Assembly: GCF_013408685.1 (NCBI RefSeq)
Contig: NZ_JACBZY010000001.1
Location: 310,001 to 374,000 of the forward strand
Source of the DNA: Schumannella luteola
Lineage (GTDB): Bacteria > Actinomycetota > Actinomycetes > Actinomycetales > Microbacteriaceae
DNA length: 64,000 nucleotides
Direction: 5' to 3'
Shown: piece by piece, positions 17,224-26,150 of the stretch
How the letters are laid out: the number at the start of each line of letters is the position of its first letter
Position numbering within the stretch: the stretch's first letter is position 1
Notes under the pieces: generated by a model
Seen by the model: the letters and a program-made list of their open reading frames with translations, nothing else
What the model was told of the DNA's origin: nothing
Databases searched by the model: none
Position numbers and translations under genes: made by a program

Positions 17224-18684
17224 TCAGGCTCCGGCGACCTCACGGTCGGCGGCGTCGTGACCGGCAGACCCGCGGCCCGCGGCCACGCCCGCGGCGACCG
17301 CCGCGACGATCGCGGGGTCGTCGGCGAGCGCCGGATCGAGCAGTCGCAGCAGCTCGGTCACCGGCTCGTCGGCGGCGCGCGCCGCGGCGATCGCCTCCTC
17401 GGCAGCGTCCGGCGGAGCCGCACCGTCGAGCTGCAGCGCCGCCCAGGCGACGAGCGCGGCGATCGCGGCCGCACCATCCCGCCCGGCCGCCCGCTCGGCG
17501 AGCAGCACCGGAACCGCGCGCACGCGCAGCTTCGCCGAGCCCTCCTGCCCGATCTGGGCCAGGCGGTGCTCGATGCGGGCGTTGTCGAAGCGCTCGAGCA
17601 GGGCCGCGCGGTAGGCGGGCAGGTCGAGTCCGTCGGGCAGGTGGCGGCACGCCGCGTCCCAGAACGCCTCGACCTGAGCGCGCAACTCGGGGTCGCCGAC
17701 CGCCTGGGCGACGGTCTCGTGACCGCGCAGAAGCCCGGCGTAGGCGAGCAGGCTGTGCGCGCCGTTGAGCAGCCACAGCTTGCGGCGCTCGAAGGGCTCG
17801 ATGTCGTCGACGAAGCGGGCGCCGGCGCTCTCCCACTGCGGGCGACCCGCGGGGAAGTCGCCCTCGAGCACCCAGTCGCGGAAGGGCTCGGTCACGACCG
17901 GCGCGGCATCCACCCAGCCGGTGAGGATCTCGGCGGCCGCCCGGTCGTCGGGGGTCGAGCGCGGTGTGATCCGGTCGATCGAGGTGGCGACGAACGAGAC
18001 CTCGTCGCGGATCCAGGCGGCCGTCTCCGACAGCCCGGCGGCCTCGGCGAGGCCCACGACGGCGGCGCGCACGAAGCGGCCGTTGTCGGGGATGTTGTCG
18101 CAGGGCACGATCGCGATCGGCGCGGCGCCGGCCCAGCGGCGCGCATCCAGCCCGGCGACCAGGCGGCCGATGGTGGTGGCGGGGCGCCCGCCGCCGCGCA
18201 GCTCGACGAGGTCGGAGGCCACGGCCGGGTCGTCGAGGTCGGGCGAGCCGTCGGGCCGGCTGCGATAGCCGGGCTCGGTGATCGTCAGCGTCACGACGGC
18301 GGTGGACGGCGCGCTGAGCAGCTCGACCAGACGACTCACGTCGTCCCCCGACACCGCCTCGACGATGCTCGGCACGATCTCGGCGCGGTCGTCGCGCTCG
18401 TCGCGCACGATGAGCGTGAACAGGCCGTCCTGCGGGCGCAGCTGGTCGGCCGCGTCGGGGCTGCGGCCGGTGAAGGCGGCGATGCCCCAGTCGGCGGCGT
18501 CATCGGCGTGCGCCGTGTACCAAGCCTGGTGGGCGCGGTGGAAGGCGCCGAGGCCGAGGTGCACGAGGCGCACGGGCGCGGCGGGCAGCGGCTGACCGGC
18601 GGCGGCGAGCGCAGCCCGCGAAAGCGCGGGGCCGGATGCGGCGGAGGCGGATGCGACGGACGCCTCGGTGGTCGTGTCGGTCAC
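17224..18684 (-). CDS. uxuB: Fructuronate reductase / mannitol dehydrogenase family protein
   Basis: This 486-residue enzyme belongs to the polyol-specific long-chain (mannitol) dehydrogenase family and is probably D-mannonate oxidoreductase, reducing D-fructuronate to D-mannonate with NADH. The Rossmann segment is VRLVHLGLGAFHRAHQAWYT, the mid-region reads PCDNIPDNG, and the catalytic Lys and His lie in RRKLWLLNGAHSLLAYAG. It starts at a GTG that overlaps the uronate isomerase stop (GTGA), so the two genes are coupled. With uxaC before it and mannonate dehydratase nearby, the fructuronate assignment is favoured over mannitol or altronate, although sequence alone does not prove it. The N-terminal 20 residues are a low-complexity Ala/Ser stretch. 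Confidence 0.85.
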   Translation of the reverse strand: MTDTTTEASVASASAASGPALSRAALAAAGQPLPAAPVRLVHLGLGAFHRAHQAWYTAHADDAADWGIAAFTGRSPDAADQLRPQDGLFTLIVRDERDDRAEIVPSIVEAVSGDDVSRLVELLSAPSTAVVTLTITEPGYRSRPDGSPDLDDPAVASDLVELRGGGRPATTIGRLVAGLDARRWAGAAPIAIVPCDNIPDNGRFVRAAVVGLAEAAGLSETAAWIRDEVSFVATSIDRITPRSTPDDRAAAEILTGWVDAAPVVTEPFRDWVLEGDFPAGRPQWESAGARFVDDIEPFERRKLWLLNGAHSLLAYAGLLRGHETVAQAVGDPELRAQVEAFWDAACRHLPDGLDLPAYRAALLERFDNARIEHRLAQIGQEGSAKLRVRAVPVLLAERAAGRDGAAAIAALVAWAALQLDGAAPPDAAEEAIAAARAADEPVTELLRLLDPALADDPAIVAAVAAGVAAGRGSAGHDAADREVAGA

Positions 18685-20090
18685 AGCTTGAACACCTTCG
18701 TCGGCTGGGCGACGACGAGGTCGCCCGCGATCTGCTCGGCCGCGGCGCGGTCGATGCGGCCCTCGACCACGAGACGCGCGAGGAAGGCGGCGTCGAGGCG
18801 GCGCGACATGTCGTGCCGGGCCGGGATGGAGAGGAAGGCGCGGGTGTCGTCGATGAAGCCCGAGCCGCGCGAGAAGCCCGCGGTCTCGGTGACGGCCGCG
18901 CGGAAGCGCAGCACCGCATCCGGCGCGTCGATGAACCACCAGGGCGCGCCGACGTACACCGAGCGGTAGAAGCCGGCGAGCGGCGCGATCTCGCGCGAGT
19001 AGACGGTCTCGTCGATCGCGAAGAGCACGAGGTGCAGGTCGGCGTGGTTGCCGTAGCGCTCGAGCAGCGGCCGCAGGTTCTCGACGTACTCGACGGCGAC
19101 CGGGATGTCGTGGCCGGTGTCGGGGCCATACGCCTGGAAGGTCGAGCTGGAGTGGTTGCGGAAGACGCCCGGATGGATGGTCATCACGAGTCCGTCGTCG
19201 ACGCTCATGCGGGCCGACTCGAGCAGCATGTGGCCGAGCAGCTCGCGCGCATCCGCCGCGGAGATCGAGCCGGAGACGGCCTCGGCGTAGAGAGCCGCGG
19301 CGCGCTCGACGCCGAGGTCGACCGTGTAGGGCTGCGGCACGCCGAAGTCGGCGGAGACGGCGCCGTGCTCGACGAAGTGGCGGCGGCGGTGCTCGAGCGC
19401 GCGCAGGTAGCCGGCGTAGTCGTCGACCGCGTAGTCGCCCCAGGCGGCGAGGGCGCGCACGTTCTCGGCATAGCCCGGCGCGAGCGGGTTGATGTAGCCG
19501 TCGGGGCGGAACGTCGGCACGACGCGGCCGGTGAAGGTCGGGTCGGCGGCGAGCGCGGCGTGCACGGCGAGGTCGTCGAGCGGGTCGTCGGTGGTGGCGA
19601 GCACCTCGATGCCGAAGCGGGCGAACAGCGCGCGCGGGCGGAACTCGGGCGTCTCGAGCGCGGCCTGGATGCGGTCGTAGAGCGCATCGGCGTTCTCGGC
19701 CGAGGGGTGCTCGTCGATGTCGAACAGCGTCGAGAAGGTGTGCTGCAGCCAGTAGCCCGAGGCGGTGCCGGCGTAGAGGCCCCAGTGCGTGCAGAAGATG
19801 CGCCACACCTGGCGCGGCTCGGCGATCGGGCGGCCGTCGGCGGCGGGGATGCCGAGGTCGGCCAGCTCGACGCCGGCGGCGTGCATGAGCCGCGTGACGT
19901 AGTGGTCGTAGCGGATGAACAGCTCGGCCGGGTTCGGGAAGGGCTGGTCGTCGAAGATCAGCCGCGGGTCGACGTGGCCGTGCGGCGAGACGATCGGCAG
20001 CTCGGCCGTCGACGCGTAGAGACTGCGGGCCACCTCGCGCGTCGCGGGGTCGGCGGGGAGCAGTCGGTCGGGATCGAGTCGCAGCGTCAT
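18681..20090 (-). CDS. uxaC: Uronate isomerase (glucuronate/galacturonate)
   Basis: This 469-residue amidohydrolase-superfamily enzyme isomerises D-glucuronate to D-fructuronate, or D-galacturonate to D-tagaturonate. Family motifs are SPHGHVDPRLIFDD near the N-terminus, RYDHYVTRLMHAAGV, WRIFCTHWGLYAGT, the VLATTDDPLDDL strand, and the C-terminal GFIDDTRAFLSIPARHD. No clear ribosome-binding site precedes the ATG, so the message may start close to it. It leads a two-gene operon with fructuronate reductase and diverges from a TIM-barrel isomerase gene, with a LacI-type operator between them 36 bases upstream. This is a textbook first step of hexuronate catabolism and the call is firm. Confidence 0.93.
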   Translation of the reverse strand: MTLRLDPDRLLPADPATREVARSLYASTAELPIVSPHGHVDPRLIFDDQPFPNPAELFIRYDHYVTRLMHAAGVELADLGIPAADGRPIAEPRQVWRIFCTHWGLYAGTASGYWLQHTFSTLFDIDEHPSAENADALYDRIQAALETPEFRPRALFARFGIEVLATTDDPLDDLAVHAALAADPTFTGRVVPTFRPDGYINPLAPGYAENVRALAAWGDYAVDDYAGYLRALEHRRRHFVEHGAVSADFGVPQPYTVDLGVERAAALYAEAVSGSISAADARELLGHMLLESARMSVDDGLVMTIHPGVFRNHSSSTFQAYGPDTGHDIPVAVEYVENLRPLLERYGNHADLHLVLFAIDETVYSREIAPLAGFYRSVYVGAPWWFIDAPDAVLRFRAAVTETAGFSRGSGFIDDTRAFLSIPARHDMSRRLDAAFLARLVVEGRIDRAAAEQIAGDLVVAQPTKVFKL

Positions 20091-20125
20091 CGGCACGGTT
20101 GAAGTGAAGCGCAGTCCCGTCGATT

Positions 20126-20143
20126 TTGTCAACCGGTTGCCAA
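20126..20143. promoter_or_regulatory. LacI-type operator between divergent uxaC and isomerase genes
   Basis: TTGTCAACCGGTTGCCAA is an 18-base palindrome with one mismatched pair, matching the TGGCAANCGNTTGCCA consensus seen at four other places. Its position between divergent start codons at 20090 and 20226 would let one bound repressor shut both promoters. Confidence 0.8.
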
Positions 20144-20225
20144 AATGATGACGACGGGTCCAGACTGGCCCTGCGACGCCGCACCACCGCGGCGTGCGCA
20201 GGCACGACATGGCGAGGAGGCCGAC

Positions 20226-21083
20226 GTGGCAGTGATCGGAGTTCAGGCGATGATGCTCAAGGGCAGCATCGAAGAGCGAGGGGCGTTCGCGACGCTGCAG
20301 CGCGTGCGCGAGATCGGCTACCGCGCGATCGAGATCTCGCAGATCCCCATGACGACCGAGAACATCGACGAACTGGTGCGCGCCCGCGACGAGCTCGGGT
20401 TCGAGTTCTCGTCCACCTCGGCCAGCCTCGACAAGTCGACCGCCGCCAACGACGCCCTCGAGACCGACTTCGACAAGATCGTCGCCGACACGAAGCGCCT
20501 CGGCGCGAGCATGGTGCGCATGGGCATGATGCCCCTCACGGCGCTCGCCGACCTCGACAGCCTGCACGGCTTCTGCGACGCCGCCGAGAGCTACGCGCAG
20601 CGCCTCGAAGAGCAGGGGCTGCACCTCTACTACCACAACCACCACGTCGAGTTCGCGAAGTACGACGGGCGCTACGCCCTCGACATCATCGCCGACCGCT
20701 CCCCCACCGTCGGCATCGAACTGGATGCGCACTGGCTGCAGCGTGGCGGAGTCGACCCCCAGCGCACGATCGAGCGCTTCGCCGGCCGCGTCAAGATGGT
20801 GCACCTCAAGGACTACCGCATCGGCCAGCTGCCGAGCGAGGCGTTCGAGCTGCTCGAGAAGGGCGACCACGCGGGCTTCATGGGCTACTTCACCTCCTCG
20901 GTGCAGTTCGCCGAGGTCGGCGAGGGCAACCTCGACTGGAAGGGCGTCATCCCCGCGAGCATCGCCGCCGGCGCCGAGTACCTGCTCGTCGAGCAGGACC
21001 AGCTCTACGGCCGCGACGTCTTCGACTGCCTGCAGACCTCGCACGACAACCTGGTCGAGCTGGGCTTCGGCGACCTGTTCTGA
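20226..21083 (+). CDS. Sugar phosphate isomerase/epimerase (xylose isomerase-like TIM barrel)
   Basis: This 285-residue protein has the AP-endonuclease-2/xylose-isomerase-like TIM-barrel fold used by many sugar isomerases and epimerases. The strands can be followed in REIGYRAIEISQIPM, HLYYHNHHVEFAKY (with the metal-binding His cluster), VGIELDAHWLQRGG and VKMVHLKDYRIG. The GTG start follows a GAGGAGGCCGAC site. It diverges from uronate isomerase and shares its operator, so it most likely isomerises a uronate-derived or inositol-derived sugar. The metal is expected to be divalent. The exact reaction is unknown. A very strong hairpin follows the stop. Confidence 0.85.
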   Translation: MAVIGVQAMMLKGSIEERGAFATLQRVREIGYRAIEISQIPMTTENIDELVRARDELGFEFSSTSASLDKSTAANDALETDFDKIVADTKRLGASMVRMGMMPLTALADLDSLHGFCDAAESYAQRLEEQGLHLYYHNHHVEFAKYDGRYALDIIADRSPTVGIELDAHWLQRGGVDPQRTIERFAGRVKMVHLKDYRIGQLPSEAFELLEKGDHAGFMGYFTSSVQFAEVGEGNLDWKGVIPASIAAGAEYLLVEQDQLYGRDVFDCLQTSHDNLVELGFGDLF

Positions 21084-21108
21084 CCCGCCGCGTCGGGCCA
21101 TCCCGACG

Positions 21109-21154
21109 CGCACGAAGGGGCGGCGACCACATGGTCGCCGCCCCTTTCGCGTGC
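21109..21154. terminator. Bidirectional terminator hairpin
   Basis: A long stem centres on GGGGCGGCGACCA and TGGTCGCCGCCCC with a two-base CA loop, extended outward by GCACGAA and TTTCGCGTGC. It lies between converging genes and should stop transcription both ways. Confidence 0.88.
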
Positions 21155-21203
21155 GGTGAGGATGCGGATGCAGCGGGCGCGATGACGGCGCACCCGGCGC
21201 AGC

Positions 21204-22223
21204 TCAGACGCGGGCGCGCCCCGAGGAGCCGCGGATGATGAGCCGCGACACGGGCGGCTCGATCTTCGGCGCGGCCGTGTCGCCGTCGATCTTCGCGAGC
21301 AGTCGGCGCACCGCGAGGTCGCCCAGGTTGAGCAGCGGCATCTGCACGGTCGTCAGCGGCGGCGAGGTGAAGTCGGCGCCGAAGACGTCGTCGAAGCCGA
21401 CGATGCTGAGGTCGTCGGGGATGACCATCCCCTGGTGTCCGGCCGCGCGGATGAGCCCGATCGCCATGACGTCGTTGTAGGCCATGACGGCGGTCGCCCC
21501 GGCGGCCACGAGTCGCGGCAGCGCCTCGGGCCCGATGTCGAGCGTCGGCCGATTCGGGCCGACCACGTCGATCGCGACGCCGCGGCGCGCACCCACCGCC
21601 TGGATGACCTCGGCGCGGTGCCGACTCATCCACGACTGGGTCGGACCCGACAGGTAGACGATGCGATCGTGCCCGAGCAGGTGCAGGTGCGCGACGGCCT
21701 CGTCGATGCCGGGCTCGACGTCGCCGATGACCGAGTCGACGCCATCGGAGTCGCGGTTGATGAGCACGAGCGGGCGCTCGTCGGCGAACTGCTGGATCTG
21801 CGCGTCGTCGAGGCGGCTCGCCGCGAGCACGACGCCGTCGACACTGCGCAGGATGCGATCGGCCGCGGTGCTCTCGAGCTCGCTGTCCTCCTGCGATTCG
21901 GCGAGCACCAGGGTGTAGCCGTGCTCGGCCGCGGCCTGCTGGGCTCCCCGCACGATGCCCGCGATCATCGGGTTCGTGATGTCGCTGAGGATGAGCCCGA
22001 GCGTGCCGGTCTTGCCGGTCGGAAGGGCGCGCGCCATCGGGTTGAGGCGATAGCGCAGCTCTTCGGCGGCGGCACGGACGCGGGCTTCGGTCTTGGCGTT
22101 GATGCGCCCGGGCGAGTTGAGCGCGCGCGAGACGGTCGAGGGGTTGACCCCGGCGAGCTTCGCGACGTCGTAGATCGTCGGGGCGGATCCGGGTCCTCGG
22201 CGCGGGCCGTCGGCGTTCGACAT
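21204..22223 (-). CDS. LacI-family transcriptional regulator
   Basis: This 339-residue repressor has a LacI helix-turn-helix and hinge at residues 17-70 (TIYDVAKLAGVNPSTVSRAL, then NPMARAL) and a periplasmic-binding-protein-like sensor domain (LGLILSDITNPMIAGIV ... VVGFDD-like IVGFDDVFGADF). The start at 22223 was chosen because the helix-turn-helix follows at the right distance and AAAGGGGGGCG lies before it; an upstream ATG at 22352 adds unrelated sequence. It sits in the middle of the hexuronate-like region, and five to six palindromes typical of LacI operators are scattered over the window. It is therefore the most economical candidate for the common repressor, with a hexuronate or derived sugar acid as inducer. 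That link is inferred. Confidence 0.9.
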   Translation of the reverse strand: MSNADGPRRGPGSAPTIYDVAKLAGVNPSTVSRALNSPGRINAKTEARVRAAAEELRYRLNPMARALPTGKTGTLGLILSDITNPMIAGIVRGAQQAAAEHGYTLVLAESQEDSELESTAADRILRSVDGVVLAASRLDDAQIQQFADERPLVLINRDSDGVDSVIGDVEPGIDEAVAHLHLLGHDRIVYLSGPTQSWMSRHRAEVIQAVGARRGVAIDVVGPNRPTLDIGPEALPRLVAAGATAVMAYNDVMAIGLIRAAGHQGMVIPDDLSIVGFDDVFGADFTSPPLTTVQMPLLNLGDLAVRRLLAKIDGDTAAPKIEPPVSRLIIRGSSGRARV

Positions 22224-22305
22224 GCGCCCCCCTTTCCGCTCCGGGCGCGAACGCCCCATGCTATCCGCGGAGTCGGGCGCGACCGGTGTACTGGCAGAGC
22301 CCCCC

Positions 22306-23274
22306 TCAGCCTCGGAGAGCATCCGAGCGCTCGCTCTCGCTCGGGCGGGCATCCGCTGTGGCCGCGCCGGCGCCGGTCGACGACTCCGCCGACGCTCCCG
22401 CGGACCCGGCCGCGTCCGCCGCCTCCGCCGCCTCCGCCGCCTCCGCGTCGATGAGCTCGCGCCGCTCGCGACGGCGCACGGCCTGGCGATCGGGGTCGGG
22501 CACCGGCGAGGCCAGCAGCAGCCGCTTCGTGTACGGATGCTGCGGGTCGCGCGTCACCTGCTCGGCCGGCCCGTGCTCGACGATGTCGCCGCGGAACAGC
22601 ACCGAGACCTCGTGACTGATGTGGCGCACCACGTCGAGGTCGTGCGAGATGAAGAGGTACGACACCCCGGTCTCCTGCTGGATCGCGAGGAACAGGTCGA
22701 GCACGCGCGCCTGCGTCGACAGGTCGAGGGCGCTGACGGGCTCGTCGCAGACGATCAGCTTGGGCCGCAGCGCGAGGGCGCGGGCGATCGCGACGCGCTG
22801 CCGCTGTCCGCCCGAGAACTCGCGCGGCAGACGGTGGATGCTGTCGCTCGGCAGCCCGACCTGGTCGAGCAGCTCGGCGATGCGCTTCTTCGCGTCCACT
22901 CCTCCGATGCCCTGCACGACGAGCGGCTCGGCGAGGATCGCGCCGACTTCCATCGCCGGGTTGAGCGAGGTGTACGGGTCTTGGAAGACGACCTGCATGT
23001 CGCGGCTGAGCCGCTTGCGCTCGGCTCGCGACACGTGCGTCGCGTCCTTGCCGTCGAAGGTGATGCGACCGCCCGTGACCGGCGCGAGCCCGAGCAGGGC
23101 CCGACCGAGGGTGGTCTTGCCCGAGCCGGATTCGCCGACGAGGCCGAGCGTGCGGCCGGCGCCGATCTCGATCGAGACGCCCTTGAGGATGCGGGCGGGC
23201 TTCGCCCGGAATCCGCGGCCGGGGTAGGCGACCTCGAGCTGGTCGACGGTCAGCAGCGGCTGCGCCGCGCTCAT
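22306..23274 (-). CDS. ABC transporter ATP-binding protein (OppF/DppF type)
   Basis: This 322-residue cytoplasmic ATPase powers the peptide/nickel/oligosaccharide-class ABC importer encoded here. Walker A is GLVGESGSGKT (about residue 50), the Q-loop reads VVFQDPYTSLNPAM, the signature is EFSGGQRQRVAIARAL, Walker B is LIVCDEPVSALD, and the switch His is in FISHDLDVVRHI. The oligopeptide-type C-terminal extension HPYTKRLLLASPVPDPDR is present. The ATG overlaps the stop of the permease-ATPase fusion. The last 50 residues are a low-complexity Glu/Ala/Ser tail built from repeated GCCGCCTCC units. It pairs with the ATPase domain of the fusion protein to form the heterodimer. Confidence 0.9.
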   Translation of the reverse strand: MSAAQPLLTVDQLEVAYPGRGFRAKPARILKGVSIEIGAGRTLGLVGESGSGKTTLGRALLGLAPVTGGRITFDGKDATHVSRAERKRLSRDMQVVFQDPYTSLNPAMEVGAILAEPLVVQGIGGVDAKKRIAELLDQVGLPSDSIHRLPREFSGGQRQRVAIARALALRPKLIVCDEPVSALDLSTQARVLDLFLAIQQETGVSYLFISHDLDVVRHISHEVSVLFRGDIVEHGPAEQVTRDPQHPYTKRLLLASPVPDPDRQAVRRRERRELIDAEAAEAAEAADAAGSAGASAESSTGAGAATADARPSESERSDALRG

Positions 23275-25142
23275 GCGCGGACCCCCGCCCGCTCGCGGCC
23301 GACCTCGGTGAGCATCGTCATGGGCTCTTTCCCTTCGAGCATGGCGCTGAGCAGCATCCGCGTGTAGGGGTTCTGCGGGTCGCGCAGGATCTGCCGCACC
23401 TCGCCGCTCTCGACGACGTGGCCCGACTGCATGACGAGCACCCGGTCGGCGAGGTCGGCGACGACGCCGAAGTTGTGCGTCACGAGCACGATGCCCATGC
23501 CGATGCGCTTCTGCAGTCCGCGCAGCAGGTCGAGCACCTCGGCCTGCACGGTCACGTCGAGGGCTGTGGTCGGCTCGTCGGCGATGATCAGGTCGGGCTC
23601 GCAGCTGATGGCGCCGGCGATGAGCACGCGCTGCGCCATGCCGCCCGAGATCTCGTGCGGGTGCAGGTCGTAGGTGCGCACCGGGTCGACGATGCCGACC
23701 AGGCCGAGCAGCTCGATCGCGCGCGCCTTCGCGGCTGCCTTCGACATCCCCATCACCACACGCAGCGGGCGCGAGAGCTGGTGCCCGATCGTGAAGTTCG
23801 GGTCGAGGTTCGACATCGGCTCCTGCGGGATGTAGGCGATGCGCTTGCCGCGCAGCGGCCGCACCCGCGCCTGGTCGACCTTCGTGTCGCCCGGCTCGAC
23901 CGTGTACCTGCCGTCGAACTGGATGCTGCCGGCGATGATCTCGGCGTTGTCGGGCAGCAGCCCGAGGATCGAGAAGGCGGTCTGCGACTTGCCCGATCCC
24001 GATTCGCCGACGATGCCGAGCACCTCGCCGCGGTCGACGTGGAAGCTCACGTCGTCGACGACGTGCTTCGTGCTGCCGTCGGCCTGCGGGTACCCGACGC
24101 CGAGGCCGGTGACCTTGACGAGGTGGTGCTCGGTGCCGGCCTCGACGGTCGCCGCGGCGCGCTTGCCGCGAGCCGGCGCCGCCGCGCGCTCGGCCGAGCC
24201 GCCCGTCTTCACGACCGGCATCGCCAGGGTCACGGCGCCGGTCGCGATGTCGGTGAGCCGCCGCTTGCGCGACACCTTCTGTCCGTCTTCGAGCGCATCC
24301 CGCAGCGCGTTGGCGAGCAGCACGAGCGCGCCGATCGTCAGGCCGATCATGACGATCGGCGCCACGATCAGCCCCGGGGCGACGTAGATGTTCTTGAAGC
24401 CCTCGTTGACCATCGCACCCCAGCTGGCCTCGCCGGGGTCGCCGAGCCCGAGGAACTGCAGGCCCGCCTGGATCGAGATGGCGACGCCGGTGACGATGGC
24501 GGTCTGGATGATGATGGGCGCCCGCACGACCGAGAAGATGTGCCGCGCGATGATGCGGCCGTCGGAGAGGCCCGCGACGCGGGCCGCATCCACGTACAGC
24601 TCGTTGCGCACCGACTGCACGGCCGTGCGCGTCAGCCGGAAGTAGCCGGGGCTGAGCAGCACGCCGAAGATGATCATGCTGATCCACACCGACGGCCCGA
24701 GGGCGGCGCGCACCGCGAGCAGCACGACGATGCCGGGCAGGCTCATGAGCATGTTGCCGGCCCAGCCGGCGACCGAGTCGAACCAGCCGCCGTAGTAGCC
24801 GGCGAGCAGGCCCGAGGGCAGGCCGATCGCGATCGCGACGGCTGCGCAGAGCAGGCCGGAGAAGATCGTCAGCTGCGTGCCGAAGAGCAGTCGGCTGAGC
24901 ACGTCGCGACCGGGAGAGTCGGTGCCCAGCAGGTGGTCGGCCGAGGGCCCGGCGAGCGACGCCGCGATGTCGGCGTGGGTCTGGCTGTAGGGCGCGATCC
25001 ACGGGCCGATGATCGCGACGATCAGCAGGATGCCGAGCACGATGATCGAGATCAGGCCGAGCGGGTTGCGCAGCAGGCGGCGCAGCGTGTTCGGCCGGAC
25101 GACGTCGCCGGTCTGTCCGGCGCTGCGGGTGGCGGAGGTCAT
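23271..25142 (-). CDS. ABC transporter permease-ATPase fusion (DppC-DppD type)
   Basis: This 623-residue protein joins two units that are usually separate. Residues about 1-290 form a DppC-type permease (LLRNPLGLISIIVLGIL, then LLGTDSPGRDVLSRLLFGTQ, and the EAA-like loop YVDAARVAGLSDGRIIARHI). Residues about 335-623 form an OppD-type ATPase with Walker A IVGESGSGKSQT, PQEPMSNLDPNFTIG, signature EISGGMAQRVLIAGA and Walker B LIIADEPTTALD. No stop or shift separates the halves; the linker of about 45 residues is Ala/Arg rich. It overlaps both neighbours by four bases. Such fusions occur in actinobacterial importers. It makes the inner-membrane channel with the DppB-type permease. Confidence 0.9.
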   Translation of the reverse strand: MTSATRSAGQTGDVVRPNTLRRLLRNPLGLISIIVLGILLIVAIIGPWIAPYSQTHADIAASLAGPSADHLLGTDSPGRDVLSRLLFGTQLTIFSGLLCAAVAIAIGLPSGLLAGYYGGWFDSVAGWAGNMLMSLPGIVVLLAVRAALGPSVWISMIIFGVLLSPGYFRLTRTAVQSVRNELYVDAARVAGLSDGRIIARHIFSVVRAPIIIQTAIVTGVAISIQAGLQFLGLGDPGEASWGAMVNEGFKNIYVAPGLIVAPIVMIGLTIGALVLLANALRDALEDGQKVSRKRRLTDIATGAVTLAMPVVKTGGSAERAAAPARGKRAAATVEAGTEHHLVKVTGLGVGYPQADGSTKHVVDDVSFHVDRGEVLGIVGESGSGKSQTAFSILGLLPDNAEIIAGSIQFDGRYTVEPGDTKVDQARVRPLRGKRIAYIPQEPMSNLDPNFTIGHQLSRPLRVVMGMSKAAAKARAIELLGLVGIVDPVRTYDLHPHEISGGMAQRVLIAGAISCEPDLIIADEPTTALDVTVQAEVLDLLRGLQKRIGMGIVLVTHNFGVVADLADRVLVMQSGHVVESGEVRQILRDPQNPYTRMLLSAMLEGKEPMTMLTEVGRERAGVRA

Positions 25143-26080
25143 GCGACACGCACCTTCGGGTTGAGCCAGCCGTTCAGCAGATCGACCAGCAGGTTCACGA
25201 TGACGACGATCACGACCGTGTAGAGCACGACGCCCATCACCACGGGCACGTCGCCGAGCTGGGTGGCCGTGACGGCCAGGTTGCCGATGCCGGGGATGGC
25301 GAAGAGCTTCTCGATGATCACGGCGCCGCCGAGCATGCCGATGAACTGCAGGCTCAGCACGGTGAGTCCGGCGGGCGAGGCTCCGCGCAGCACGTGCTTG
25401 AAGAGGATCTCCCCCTCGCCGAGCCCGCGGCTGCGCAGGGTGCGGATCGAGTCGCGCTCGTACTGGCGGATGACGGCGCTGCGGATCTGCTGCGCGCTGG
25501 AGGTGACCGCGTTGATCACGATCGCGAGCACCGGCAGGGTCAGCGACAGCAGCCACGCGCTCGCGGGCGCGTTCGGCGTGATCGTGCTGACCGCCGGGAC
25601 GAGCTTGAGCTGGATGGCGAAGACGAAGGCGAGGATGATCGCCAGCACGAAGCCGGGGATCGCATCCCCGACGACCACCGAGACCTGCAGCAGCTTGTCG
25701 ACCCAGCCGCGCTTCGTCGCGGCGAGCACGCCGAGCGCGAGGGCGATGATCGCGGTCAGCACGATCGCGGTGAGCACGAGCGTCAGCGTGACGGGCAGGC
25801 GCGTGGCGATGGTCTGCGCGACCGGCTCGGAGCCGAACCACGAGCGGCCGAGGCTGCCGGTGAGCGCCGACCCGGCCCAGCCGAGGTAGCGCTGCCAGAG
25901 CGGCTGGTCGAGCCCGAGCTGCTGCTGCTTGAGGGCGACCTGATCCTCGGTCGCGGTCTCGCCGAGGATGTTGCGGGCGATGTTGGTGCCCGAGGCGAAC
26001 ATCAGCACGTAGGCGAGCGCGCTGATCACCACGAGCAGCACCGCGCCGGCGCCGAGGCGGCGGAGCGTGAAGCTGAGCAT
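25139..26080 (-). CDS. ABC transporter permease (DppB type)
   Basis: This 313-residue membrane protein is the DppB/OppB-type permease of the importer, with six predicted helices and the usual large loop after helix 1 (QQQLGLDQPLWQRYLGW). The EAA-like cytoplasmic loop YERDSIRTLRSRGLGEGEIL, which touches the ATPase, and the VVIEKLFAIPGIG-like AVIIEKLFAIPGIG segment are diagnostic. The ATG follows a GAAGGAGTCGAC site and the gene overlaps the fusion protein start by four bases. It lies 70 bases after the substrate-binding protein, with a hairpin between them. Substrate class (peptide, nickel or oligosaccharide) is not resolved by the permease. Confidence 0.9.
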   Translation of the reverse strand: MLSFTLRRLGAGAVLLVVISALAYVLMFASGTNIARNILGETATEDQVALKQQQLGLDQPLWQRYLGWAGSALTGSLGRSWFGSEPVAQTIATRLPVTLTLVLTAIVLTAIIALALGVLAATKRGWVDKLLQVSVVVGDAIPGFVLAIILAFVFAIQLKLVPAVSTITPNAPASAWLLSLTLPVLAIVINAVTSSAQQIRSAVIRQYERDSIRTLRSRGLGEGEILFKHVLRGASPAGLTVLSLQFIGMLGGAVIIEKLFAIPGIGNLAVTATQLGDVPVVMGVVLYTVVIVVIVNLLVDLLNGWLNPKVRVA

Positions 26081-26106
26081 GTCGACTCCTTCGTCGAGGA
26101 TCCGGT

Positions 26107-26136
26107 GCGGGGGCGAGGAGGCATCCTCGCCCCCGC
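26107..26136 (-). terminator. Intercistronic hairpin after the binding-protein gene
   Basis: GCGGGGGCGAGGA pairs with TCCTCGCCCCCGC around a four-base loop, between the substrate-binding protein and the permease. Such hairpins often stabilise the upstream message or partly terminate, giving more binding protein than permease. Confidence 0.75.
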
Positions 26137-26150
26137 GATGCGGATCGGAC

